Shown piece after piece: positions 22,679 to 32,922 of a stretch of DNA of 64,000 nt. This stretch comes from Dipteris shenzhenensis (taxonomy: Eukaryota > Polypodiophyta > Polypodiopsida > Gleicheniales), in assembly GCA_047967505.1 (NCBI GenBank), contig CM106540.1; one strand, 5' to 3'. A program made the translations under genes and the position numbers. Positions within the stretch are counted from its first letter, which is position 1, and each line of letters opens with the position of its first letter. Below the pieces are notes generated by a model. It was not told the origin of the DNA. It ran no database searches and was given only the letters and a program-made list of their open reading frames with translations.

Positions 22679-24124
22679 ATGGCCCAGCAAAATCAGAATG
22701 ATTTCCAGTTCGGTGGTCTTTCACAGGAAGACAAGATGGATGGTACCAACTACTCCCTCTGGAGTTTTATGGTACGCAATATTCTGATTTCTCGCAATTT
22801 ATGGGATTATGTGAATGGGGGTGAGATCCGACCAGCAAGTATGGCACCTAATACCCCTCCTCAGCAAGGAGGTGGAAGAGGTCGTGCACAGGGTGCAGCT
22901 GCAGAACAAGTTGTTGGTGCAGCTATAGCCACTACTCCAGAGCAGAAGAGATGGGATTCACGGGATGCCTTAGCTTTGTCATGCATCTCTCTTTCAGTGA
23001 AAAGATTTATCATTCCGCATATCCGATCGTGTAAGACCTCGAAGGCAGCATGGGATATCTTAGAAAGCATGTATGCAGCCCGCAATGATGCAAGGGTATC
23101 TTTCTTGAAAAGAGAGTTAAGTAATACACATATGGAAGAGGGTGACTCCATGTCAGTCCACCTCACAAAGCTACAAGATCTCAGAGAGCAATTATTGAAC
23201 ATAGATGAGATTATTCCTAATTCAGAGATGATTACCACCACTCTGAATTCTCTTCCTGAGTATTATCTCAGCTTTCATACCTCGCTGAACTTATCATTGA
23301 GGGGGGGTGCAAATCCTCTCACCTTTCATGAGTTGATAGGACTTCTACTTCAGGAAGAGCAGACTAGGAAAAACTTGGCTTCACGTGCAGGTGAACAAGC
23401 TATGCTCTCAAAGTTCAAGTCAAAAACAAAGGGACAGGCAAAGACATCAGTAAATCAGCCTTCCAGTGGGTCAAGACAGCCTTCACGAAAGGCTAAAAAT
23501 GATGCAAGTAAGCCCAAGAAGAAGGGTTTTTGTCATTACTGCAAAAAGCCAGGTCATCACATTGCAGAATGCAGGAAAAGGCTTGCAAAAGAGAATAAAA
23601 ACAGCTCCGGTATGGCTGTTTCAGATTCAGCTCCTCATGCATCTGACAGTGGGGATGCTGCAGCCAACTTTGTTGGACAGGATTATGCCTTTTTATCTTG
23701 CATTTCAGATTCTAGGCTGGCTGCTCCAGATGCTCGGGATAGTACAGCCACTTGTAATGATGATACATATGCATTTTTGACTTGCAGTTATGACTCTTCT
23801 ACGAATGCATCTGCTTTCAGTGTCAATGAAACACTGAATACTTGGTATTTTGACAGCGGTGCATCCAAGCATATCACTTCTAGGAAGTGTCTCTTTACTT
23901 CCTTGCATCCACCTCCTGTTGGTAAGAAAGTCACTTGTGCCAATAACTCGTCATATTCAGTACGTGGCACAGGAGAAGTTGAGCTTACTGCCATTGATGG
24001 CTCAGTTTTCAGACTTTCAGATGTCTTATATGTGCCTGGTATCACCAAGAATCTTCTTTCAGTGTCCACTCTTAACAGGGCTGGATTTCAAGTCATCTTT
24101 GAGGATGACAAATGTGATGTCTGA
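22679..24124 (+). pseudogene. Copia B gag and protease
   Basis: The frame begins MAQQNQNDFQFGGLSQEDKM at 22679. It encodes the Gag capsid (LWDYVNGGEIRP, RDALALSCISLS, TTLNSLPEYYLSF), zinc knuckle CHYCKKPGHHIAEC (near 23530), protease WYFDSGASKHITS (near 23850) and LYVPGITKNLLSVSTLNRAG. It stops at TGA 24122-24124, where element A has a His codon. Upstream in-frame codons from 22538 belong to the leader. Expected product in an intact element: capsid-forming Gag and retropepsin. Confidence 0.94.
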
Positions 24125-25085
24125 GACAGGGAAAATGATTATGCCTTGAGATTATCTGGTACTCTGCTGCGTGGGCTTTTTCAGCTTGATCTTTTTGAGA
24201 AAAGAGCAGCCCATGCTCTTGCAGTTTCTACCCCTACTGCTGCCATGCAGAATGCAGAATTATGGCATGCTCGATATGGCCACATGCATTACAACAGCTT
24301 GATGACGCTTCAGAAGCACTCTATGGTTGATGCATTGCCACCTCTTGAGATACCTCCTCCACATGCCTGTGAAGGGTGCATTTTAGGCAAGATGCATAGA
24401 TTCCCCTTCAAAAAGGATGGTTCAGTTAAAGCTGTCCGCAAATTACAGCTTATACACAGTGATGTCTGTGGTCCCATGAGGACTCCATCATTGGGTGGTC
24501 ATCTCTACTTTGTTACTTTTATTGATGATTACTCCAATTTCACTTGGGTCTTTGGGCTAAAGTGCAAATCAGAAGTGTTCATGGTGTTTAAACACTTTTC
24601 AGCCATGGTTGAAAATGAAACTAGACTCAAGATACAGACATTGCGCACAGATAGAGGTGGGGAATACTTGTCTGCAGATTTTGATGCTTTTCTGAAAGGC
24701 AAGGGTATCGTGCATCAGCTCACAGTGAGGCTGACCCCTTAGCAAAATGGCAAAGCTGAAAGGAAAAATCGAACTCTTATGGAGATGGATAGATGTATGC
24801 TGAAAAGCAAACAAATGCCTCACAAATTCTGGCTTGAAGGTCTGATGTGTGCCAATTACATTTTAAATCGGGCTCCCACTAAGGCTTTGAAAACAAAAAC
24901 TCCCTATGAGGTCTGGAATGGGAGAAAGCCTTCAGTGGATCATTTCCGAGTCTTTGGATGCCTTGCATATGCTCATGTGCCAGTTGAATTTCGGCATAAG
25001 TTGTCAGATAAGGCAATTAAGTGCATATTTGTTGGGTACAGTGCAAAAAGCAAGGGGTACCATCTCTACAATCCTGCTACACACG
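24125..25085 (+). pseudogene. Copia B integrase
   Basis: Same frame as gag. Zinc-binding HHCC region (LWHARYGHMHY ... HACEGCILGK), catalytic Asp in IHSDVCGPM, second Asp in TLRTDRGGEYLS, and Glu in QNGKAERKNRT, which lies just after a TAG at 24740-24742 (Gln in A). The frame is then lost at about 25080, where 'ctacacacgcaag' carries two extra bases relative to A. Confidence 0.93.
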
Positions 25086-27024
25086 CAAGATCATTGTCAG
25101 TAGAGATGTGATATTTGCAGAAAATTCAGCTCACACTCAGGCTGAATTTCATATGCCTTCTTCTTCTGAGGATGTTTTTGAGGGGTTACTACCCATTGCT
25201 TTGGGTTCCCCTGCTGATATTTCTGTTGCAAATCAGAAATTACAGCCACCTCCCGATGCTCCAGTTCAGCCACAAGATGTCTTGCCACCTCCACAGGCAG
25301 TGGAACAGGTGGTTCAGCAAGAAATTGCAGACATACATGCAGCAAAAACAGTCCCAAACTGGCTGTTACAGACTCTCAGAGAGAGTAAGATTGATGCTCC
25401 ATTACCTCGCAGGACTCGCAGTGCAGCAAGGCACATGGAAGGTGCTAATTCAGTGGAATCAGCATATGCAGGTACTCTTCTCGATGAGGAAGAGCCTACA
25501 ACATTCGAAGAAGCAAAGGACAATGTGCATTGGATGAATGCCATGCACGATGAGTTGCAGTCCATTAACAAAAATCAGACTTGGGATGTCGTAGACTTGC
25601 CACCAGGTAAACATGCCATTGGTACACGATGGGTTTTCGAGGTGAAACGGAAGCCAGATGGCTCCATTGACAGATACAAGGCAAGGCTGGTTGCTAAAGG
25701 CTATGCTCAGAAAAAGGGCATAGATTATGAGGAGACTTTTGCTCCTACATCCCGGATGACCACCATCCGATCAATTATTGCAATGGCTGCACATTTTGAG
25801 TGGAATGTTCATCAGTTGGACATAAAAACAGCCTTCTTAAATGGAGACTTGCTGGAAGAGGTTTATGTCAAACAACCTCCAGGCTTTGAAATTACAGCAA
25901 ATGCACTTCAGGTATGCAAGCTAAACAAAGCTTTGTATGGGCTGAAACAGGCCCCTCGTGCATGGTATGCCAAGATTGATGCCTTTTTGACCAGCAAGGG
26001 GCTGCACAATAGTCCTACTTAGAGCACCCTCTACATTAAGATAGATGGGGGGGAAATTTTAGTCATCCTTCTTTATGTCGATGACACACTGCTCACAGGG
26101 TCCAATGAAGATAATATTGCAGATTTCAAAGCTGATTTGCAGACCACCTTTGACATGTCAGATTTGGGGCTGCTTCACTTTTATTTGGGGATCCAGTTCT
26201 CTCAAGAGAGACGTGGCACTGTTATGTCTCAATCCAAGTATGTGCAGAAACTCTTGGACAGATTTAACATGCTTGATTGTAAGCCCATAGCCACTCCCAT
26301 GGAGCCAGGGCTGAAACTCACAATGCATGATGCAGGAGAATCAGTTGATGCCACATCTTACAGTCAAGCTGTTGGATGCCTCATATATCTCTGCAACACT
26401 AGACCTGATATTCAGTTTGCAGTATCTCAGGTGAGCAGGTATATGCACAGCCCAAAAACTATGCATTGGCAGGCAGTTAAGCGCATCTTCCGTTATTTGC
26501 AAGGCACGAAGTCTTTTGGCTTGTTATTTTCCAGGGGGGGTGACTTGCAGATGCATGCCTACAGTGATTCAGATTGGGCTGGTGATTATGACACTAGGCA
26601 GTACACTAGTGGCAATTGTTTCTTTTTGGGTAAATCTTGCATTTCCTGGCTGAGCAAGAAACAATCTACAGTGGCTACCTCATCGTGTGAAGCTGAGTAC
26701 AGGGCAGCTTTCACAACAACAGTTGAATGTGTCTGGCTGCGATGTCTATTTGCTGATCTTCATCTGTCTTTGGAGGGTCCTTCTCCAATTCTCACTGATA
26801 GTCAGAGTGCCATTGCAGTGGCAAAGAATCCAGTGTTTCATGCTTGCACGAAGCACATTGAGGTTCACTATCACTACAACAGAGAGAAGTTGCATGCAGG
26901 AGAGATCAGTATGATCTTTGTGTCCACACATGACAATATTGTAGATATTTTCACCAAAGCACTACCACGTAAAAAGTTTGAGGCATTTCGCAGTGCCCTG
27001 AACTTATATCCGTTTGGTGATTGA
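25086..27024 (+). pseudogene. Copia B reverse transcriptase and RNase H
   Basis: After the 2-base shift, the frame reads VSRDVIFAENSAH, then RT: IGTRWVFEVKRKPDGS, RYKARLVAKGYAQKKGIDYEET (fingers), HQLDIKTAFLNGDLLEEVYV (first catalytic Asp) and LKQAPRAWY. A TAG at 26020-26022 replaces a Glu. The palm active site LYVDDTLL follows at about 26070, then the connection region, then RNase H with YSDSDWAGD, SWLSKKQSTVATSSCEAEY and DSQSAIAVAKNP. The C-terminal IVDIFTKALPRKKFEAFR ends at 27024, just before the polypurine tract. This copy keeps all catalytic motifs despite the lesions. Confidence 0.94.
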
Positions 27025-27050
27025 TCAGCCTTCTACATGACATTGGCACT

Positions 27051-27059
27051 ACAGGGGGG
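27051..27059 (+). other. Polypurine tract of copia B
   Basis: ACAGGGGGG lies immediately before the 3' LTR TGTTAG. It is the expected plus-strand primer position. Confidence 0.8.
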
Positions 27060-27323
27060 TGTTAGAATTATAGATATAATTCAGCAGTGACCAATGTAAT
27101 TTAATAAGCTAGTTAGGGGCACTTTTCCCTCTTTAAGAGGTTTTTTCCCCTAACCGCAGTTAGTTCACTAACTATGGTTAGTGACTACTAAGGTTTTGTC
27201 ACTAGGACAAAACCTTATCTCTCACTCTTTCAGTTGTACTCTCACACTCTTCTATTGCAACTAAGCTTTCAAGCTTTCAGCTCTCAGCTCTCTCTCTTGC
27301 TCTCTCTCTCCCCAAAACTCACA
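27060..27323 (+). repeat. 3' LTR of copia B
   Basis: 264 bp, TGTTAGAATTAT...AACTCACA, followed by the TSD copy ATATA. Confidence 0.93.
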
Positions 27324-27330
27324 ATATATA

Positions 27331-29160
27331 TATGAGAGGTCCTCACTCACGTAGGGTTCAAACAACTGTAGTGTAGACATAGATCAAGAGTACTATCGAA
27401 GGTCAAAGAAGGTTGGCCACTATCATCAAGTCTATTTGGCCTCTATACAACAAGCTTGAGACCTTCATCGAGACACTAGGAAGAGCAAGGTCCTCTCTTG
27501 CCTGCTTCTTGATTCAGATTCTCCTCTATGCAAATGATGTGGTCTTACTCTTCTCTTCAACTAAAAGCCTTGGATGAAATCCATACAAGACATGATCTGA
27601 AGGTCAACCTTGGTAAAACCAACGTTATGATCTTCAACACATTCAGGGCATTCATGAGTAGAGAGTTTACACAAGGACAAATTACTAGTGGAGGTTGCAT
27701 CTTACACCTATTGTCTAGGCTGATTTTCACGATGAGACTAGCGACGCAGGCCCAACTAAGCAGGGGATACGCCACACATGCTAGGCTTGAGCGGTATTGC
27801 TTTCACTCTTACTTCTAGGATCCCTAGACCAAGTCTCTTCTCTTTGATTCCTTGTTCGGTCCAACTGGCATGTTTGGCAGTTAGAGGTAGACTGGGCTTG
27901 AGTGGAGAAGCTCTACATTCTCTTACTATCACTGATGATCTGCACTAAGCCGTTAGTTGTACATCAAATATTTTTGGCTGAGTTTAGGGCCCCCCCCACT
28001 ACAGCTTGATGCAACATTCAAGGTGACACATACCTTCACAGCGTCAAGACCTTAGGCCGACGTTGGTTACCATGCTTACCCTATTCACATCCACCACATT
28101 AGCAGCTAAGGGGGGTTAGAGGGATGGTTTGGGGCTCGCATGGACAGATTGCCCCCCTTTCAATATAGCATTGAGGCCCCCCTGTATGCCGCTTACTTAT
28201 CACGAGGCTGATCAGGTTATTTGAGAGAATCTCAGACAGCTACACACATACAACACCTAGGTAGCCCTAGCGAGCTTTTTGTCACCATTGTCTTTATCTC
28301 CAATGTCTTGGGTCACTCGGATCAAAGACGTTTGGCACCTTTATTCATGAGGCCGTACGACCCAGACACCAGCTGCTAATGGCACATAAAAAAAATCAAG
28401 GCGCTCATCCAAACTCCACCTTGAGCATGATCGTTGAGTTTTTCCAACCGAATAGCACCTACCAGGAGTTACTGAGGCCCAAGGCGATGTTGATGATGAG
28501 AATCAGAAGGCTTGTTTGTTCATAATTATGTATATTTAGCATTCTGTATATTCTTAAGGTCTTTTTGAAGCTCATCGTGTTTCTAATGCATAACGTTGTC
28601 TTGTAGCTCGTCATGTTTGAGGATCACTTTTTGGGACGTGCTTCAAGCAAACGCAAAGGGGGGTTGGGAAAAGACGCATCCTAGGAGTGTACGTTAAACA
28701 ATTTAAATTTCCACAGGTTGTAATATTTCACAGGAAGTACTCAAAGGACAATGCAAAATTCCTCTCATTCGCAATAAAAACCCTATCTAGGTATATTGGG
28801 GATATCCCGTACGGTGGAATACAGATAAGATAATTGTTTTAGAGAAGCAGTTTGCTGTTATAACTTTTTGCCATGATTAACATCGGTGCTCTATCACCGG
28901 TTTCATGATGCTATAGCACCAACCACCACTGCTGCCAAGACCCTCTTTTCCATTCTCAGCCTCCCGGTGGACTTAGCTCCTTAGACAACATATAGAGGAC
29001 CACCACTGTGATACCACACCTTTCCATAGGCTTAGATACTTTGTACTAGGCTGCCTGCTTAGAGGCTCCACCCATTCAGCTCATTGTATCCCCTTTTTCC
29101 AGTCTCATAGACCCTTCCATCTTTTGAAGACTTTAATAAACTTTCTTTCTTTCTTTCTTT
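27331..29160 (+). mobile_element. Decayed LINE (family 1), plus strand
   Basis: The segment starts near the RT 'STIGVKQGCP' position (27385: 'gagtactatcgaaggtcaaa'), passes the active site as LLYANDVVLLFSS (Asn instead of the first Asp, at about 27525) and YTRTNY-like remains, then FTMRLATQAQLSRGYATHARLERYCFHSYF at about 27730-27818. The C-terminal zinc region is recognisable only in pieces. The 3' end is at 29085-29160 with 'gactttaataaactttctttc'. About 28505-28910 looks foreign to the LINE. An old copy with many stops. Confidence 0.75.
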
Positions 29161-29952
29161 AATGTTGTAGCTTAAGCTGCTTCACCTCTGTTGTTCTCCT
29201 ACGCCTGGCTGGAACACCTCAATCACCCAACTCAGGAGGTTATTCCTTGTGCAATAGGAAAAGCTCAGCTCAGGCTTATTTCATGCAGCTTCCATGGGAG
29301 AAAGAGCATGAGGACGCTGTCTGCATACATCGACAGCAGCAGCAATGAAGACTATACACAACCTCTTATTTTGAAATAGCTTGAGGCACTTTATGGCAAT
29401 AATGGGCTCGAATTGACTGTAAACTTGAAGCACTCGGCAACAGCTGTGCATTCGCCAGCAGCGTTGGAGCCTTCGACAACAGCCTCAAAGCTCATGCCAC
29501 GAGCAGATAGTGACACACTGCATTCGCCAGATATGTTGAAGCCTTCGACAGCAGACTGAAATACCAAGCAGGTAGTGACAGCAAAGTACTAATAAGGTCA
29601 ACTTGGCTATCAATATGAAGACAGATGGAACTGCAATTATTCCTTGTTAAAGCGTATTGCATGGTAAAACACAGTCTTTGTCTATGTCACATAAAAAGAT
29701 GGTGTGAGTCCCTATCCTCTCCAGGAGTATAGGTTCGGGACTGTCTAGGAATGCAAGCTATCTAGTTTACCTGCTTGCCATCAGGACTTATGAACGCAGA
29801 TCAATTCTACCTAGCAAGCACACAAGCAAATTAAAGAGACAGAACATAAAATGTCCCTCTGGCAAGGCCTCCTATTCACAATAATTTGCATTGTAGATTG
29901 CTGAAACAAGAAATTCACATTCTGGCTCAAACAAGCACAGAAGAAGAACTAC
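29161..29952. other. Intron DNA, no element recognised
   Basis: About 800 bp of host intron. It has two imperfect copies of an 'attcgccag.a..gttg.agccttcgacaac' block at about 29450-29560. No coding signal is seen. Confidence 0.4.
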
Positions 29953-30035
29953 CTTTTCAAATAAAGAGGCACAACCCCCAAAATATTGCCAGCTTCATCT
30001 CTTGCCACCAAATGCTGAGGTGACCATCCTTGTTC
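29953..30035 (-). CDS. FemAB-like (DUF482/GNAT) protein, exon B
   Basis: An 83-nt exon of 27 codons plus two bases. The acceptor is GGTCTTTAG at 30036; the donor is AAAAG|GTAGTT at 29952. It encodes EQGWSPQHLVARDEAG followed by NILGVVPLYLK. The split codon AG|C gives Ser with exon C 18 kb away, so the junction reads PLYLK-S-HSYGEYVFDH, as in the DUF482 family. It follows exon A in phase 0 across a 103-bp intron (30036-30138). Confidence 0.87.
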
Positions 30036-30138
30036 CTAAAGACCCACAAGCATAAATATAAGAATCCACTAGCTCAAAAATGAAAATCCAGAGTCATTGA
30101 TATTGTCATCACAGTTGAAAATGCTTGGAAGAACTTAC

Positions 30139-30318
30139 TGGCACAGCAGAATGGCTATCTTCAAGGCTTGACAAGAACGCATGTGTAACAAATGGATTGA
30201 AAGATTCAGGTCCTGCCACTTCAATGGCACATATGTCCCAGTCCTTGGAAGGAATTAATGACATAGACGACAACACCGAAACATTTATCGTAGTGTTTTT
30301 ATCTGTTGCTTCTCCCTC
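30139..30318 (-). CDS. FemAB-like (DUF482/GNAT) protein, exon A
   Basis: A 180-nt exon of exactly 60 codons, phase 0 at both ends. The acceptor 'catgtatag' at 30319 is the closest AG downstream of an in-frame TAG, so the exon cannot extend further in this frame. The donor is CCA|GTAAGT (30138), a perfect consensus. The peptide includes SLIPSKDWD and then SFNPFVTHAFLSSLEDSHSAVP, the N-terminal part of the FemAB-like domain, where bacterial members have an 'NPFLSHAFL..LE.S' motif. It gives an uninterrupted protein when joined to exon B. Confidence 0.85.
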
Positions 30319-30456
30319 CTATACATGGGACATAGATGCGATAGAGAACACATATTCGATAGAAGACTAGCGTTGACCAAATCTTTTTAACAAATGGAAC
30401 ACAAAACTCCAAGAACAGAGCGATTATGTATCATTAAACAGAAATGTCTTTAGCAC

Positions 30457-30612
30457 CTCCACATTTGTTTGTGTAGCTTGTTCTGATAAAAGAACAAAGT
30501 TGCCTTGTGAAAGCTGAGCCAAATTTTTGCCTTTATCTCGTCCCCATAAGATCGCACATACGACTGCTATGGATGCTTTTCTCCTTGCTCTCCATTGCCA
30601 TGCCAAGAAAAC
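30457..30612 (-). CDS. Candidate upstream exon of the FemAB-like gene
   Basis: An open stretch of 52 codons on the minus strand, bounded by a plausible acceptor (ttgtactcaag, 30613) and donor (GAG|GTGCTA, 30456). Both ends are phase 0, compatible with exon A across a 138-bp intron. The peptide is Arg/Lys/Ala/Ser-rich at first (WRARRKASIAVVCA), then ILWGRDKGKNLAQLS, which would suit the end of a plastid or mitochondrial transit peptide. There is no initiator Met in this frame, so a further exon upstream would be needed. I know of no family match for this part. Confidence 0.4.
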
Positions 30613-30659
30613 CTTGAGTACAACACACCAAAAATATAACGTCACTTAGGTGATAATAT

Positions 30660-31540
30660 CTGTGCTAGATTTGGGGCACAGTTAAGAAAATGAATTTTTG
30701 TACTAGCCAAAAGATCTTAGGTCACTTACAGGCTAGTAAATTTGGAGCAAGGTTACTAACAACCAGAATCTTCCTTTTGGAACATAAGGAAAATGAAAAT
30801 TTGTACCAGACTAAAAATCTTATCTCAGTTACAGCATATTATGTCTAATTAAGTTCTCAAACAAAAAATTTATCTCCTTTATAATAGTTACAAAAGTGAA
30901 TTTCTTTCAAGATGATTTGCCCAATGCACAAGCAAAAACAAGAGACAACATGTTTAAAAACAGCCCAGAGGATTGCCATGAAAGAGCGTGATCTCCATGG
31001 CAAGAGTTCATTCAACAGCTAAGCTGAGAATCTATCTCTGAGAAAAGATAGCTCTAATTAAAGCTGAGATACAGCTATACTTTCATGTGGGCCTTTGGTT
31101 TAAATGACCGGTTGTTCTTTCTAGAAAGAATATTTCAAGCTCTCTACAAGCCAAGCAAACTAGGATGCATATATCGGAGGAAAATGAGCACTCCACACAA
31201 GTATTCTACCATGATTGCATCTGGATGGTAATTCCAATTCAGTTCAGTGCTGAATAAGGAATTATGCTCCCTTAATCCAGTCCTGCACCTCCCAAATAGC
31301 TCAACTCAATACAAGCCAGAAGCTACACCTATACCTTACAGTAATTAGGACATGCCTGCAGTCCATGGTGAAAAGCAGGGCAGCATTGGCTTTTTCATTT
31401 CTCATCACCAAATTCATTTGGCATATACATAAGATAGCTAATACACAAGGCAAACACTGTCATGTGACCCCTCAATGAAAAGAAAGCCATGAAAAATGTG
31501 AAATCTTCTCAGAGAAAAGGCATTTATAATATGTGGCAAA
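30660..31540. other. AT-rich DNA without recognised gene
   Basis: This lies upstream of the known host exons. It may contain the first exon, intron or promoter of the FemAB-like gene, but I cannot identify any of them. No transposon motif is seen. Confidence 0.3.
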
Positions 31541-31549
31541 CATCATCCC

Positions 31550-32702
31550 AGGGCATGAGCACTCCCTGTTCGAGCTCTTCTCCCGCTAGCCCCCTTCCCT
31601 CCCCGCCTCTCTTCTTGCCGCCCCCTCCCCCTCCTCCCTGCATGCCATCCCTTCTTCATCGTGCTGTTCTCCCCCACCTCCCTCGCACCATCTCAGCCTC
31701 ATCTTGCCACCTCGCCTGGTCGTGGCTGTTCAGCCCGCAGGCCTTTTTTTTCTCTGCCTCCTGATTGTGGCTGCTGCCTGGGCTGGTCACAGGGGGCTCT
31801 TCCCCCCCTGCTCATTTCTGCTGTTTGTGGAACAGCCTGCAGAGCTTTTTTTTTCTCTGCCCCTGCCGCGCCTGATTGCAGGGGTTCTTTCTGCCCGCTG
31901 CTTATTGCTTCTGGTTTCAAGCCAGCCTGGCTGGCTTCCACCCTTTCTGGGACTGAAGCAAGGCTAGGACAGTGGCGTTTAGTTGCCCACTCCGCCCCCT
32001 TGCTTCTCCCTTTTTTCCCTTTCAGGCTGCCTGTAATAACCCATGAAGGCCTTCTCAAGACATCTGTACTTTGCCGAAATCCCCCCCCCCCCCCCCCTTT
32101 TTTTCCCTCTCTCCATCCCTCCTTCCCTCCTCTTTTCCTTCTCTCCAACCATCCCTTCTTCGCCTTCTCCTTTTTCTGCTTTCCTAGCTAGCAAGAGCAG
32201 CTCTTCTTTCAATTTCGGGATCGTAAGCTTGGTGGTGACCTTTTCTCTGGTCTGGCTAGACGGGCTCTCAAGGGGCCTCTCATGGCGGCTCCCTTGACTC
32301 CCACAGCCATCCGGATTTCCCTCTCTCCAAAGGACAAGAAGCAGGTGCACATAGCTGTACAGTCCCTTTAGGACAGAGTGTGTAGGGAGCCACATTGTTG
32401 GCCTCACTCCCACTCGGAGCCAAGTTCGAGATTCGATCCAAGCGAGGTCGGCACTATAGGGTGACCATATCCAAGAGGTCACCATCTATTGGAGAGGAGT
32501 CTTCTCGAGTTTAGCACCCTCGTCAATACCCAGGCCCTTGTGGAGCAGAGCCCTATCTTCCTTGGTCTGCATTTGGTTTTCTTCATTCCTTTGTACCGCC
32601 ATTTCACAATAGACAACACGGAGGCGGCACATCATGTGCCGAGGTTTCTAGTGACACTATGCTTTCCTGGATTTCAAAGGATTATCGTCCCATCATGTCT
32701 TC
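31550..32702 (+). pseudogene. CT-rich 5' region and DUF4283-like retroelement ORF
   Basis: A strongly C/T-rich 700 bp (including C18T9 at about 32081) precedes an ATG at 32282. The reading MAAPLTPTAIRISLSPKDKK continues, with stops and a frame change, through SQVRDSIQA-like and RVTISKRS-like segments to LLEFSTLVNTQALVEQSPIFLG and VFFIPLYRHFT. This has the layout of a DUF4283 domain, found in ORF1 or capture-type plant LINE proteins. It stops at 32702, where minus-strand copia C begins. The CT-rich part would be a LINE-type 5' UTR. Assignment is by pattern only. Confidence 0.45.
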
Positions 32703-32922
32703 TATAGGTGCATGAATCTGCTGAGCTGAGATACTGCATACTGTAAGTCAGGTCTGGTGTGACATAAATAAATAAGGCATCCAACAGCCTGCTAATAAAG
32801 AGTGATATCACATGATGGGCTCCCATCATGAGCTGAGAATTTGAAGCCAGGGCCAGTGGAGTAGAGATTGGCTTGCAATCCTCAACCTGAAAACGATCAA
32901 GGAGCTGTCCAATATACTTGGA

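Larger units (their letters stand above)
21321..27323 (+). mobile_element. Ty1/copia element B, full-length with both LTRs
   Basis: The two LTRs (21321-21586 and 27060-27323) enclose primer site, leader, gag-pol and polypurine tract. The flanking 5-bp direct repeats ATATA (21316-21320 and 27324-27328) are a target-site duplication, so this is a genuine insertion into the (TATC)n tail. LTRs differ at roughly a dozen positions. The coding region has three in-frame stops and one frameshift, so it is non-autonomous now. It is a sister of element A. Confidence 0.95.
11993..29952 (-). other. Intron between exons B and C (about 18 kb)
   Basis: Defined by the exon B donor (AAAAG|GTAGTT at 29953/29952) and the exon C acceptor (TTGCAG at 11993). 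Phase 2 on both sides recreates a Ser codon. Almost all of the intron is transposon DNA: copia A, a LINE inside it, a LINE tail, copia B and a LINE relic. The stretch 12000-12654 holds no recognisable element, and neither does 29161-29952. Confidence 0.75.

Noticed and set aside
30125-30370. Plus-strand 81-codon ORF
   Set aside because: It is the antisense shadow of host exon A, whose minus-strand reading has family motifs and consensus splice sites.
31699-32148. Minus-strand Gly/Lys/Arg-rich ORF of 149 codons
   Set aside because: Complement of a C/T-rich tract; no motif, and it lies opposite a probable retroelement 5' region.
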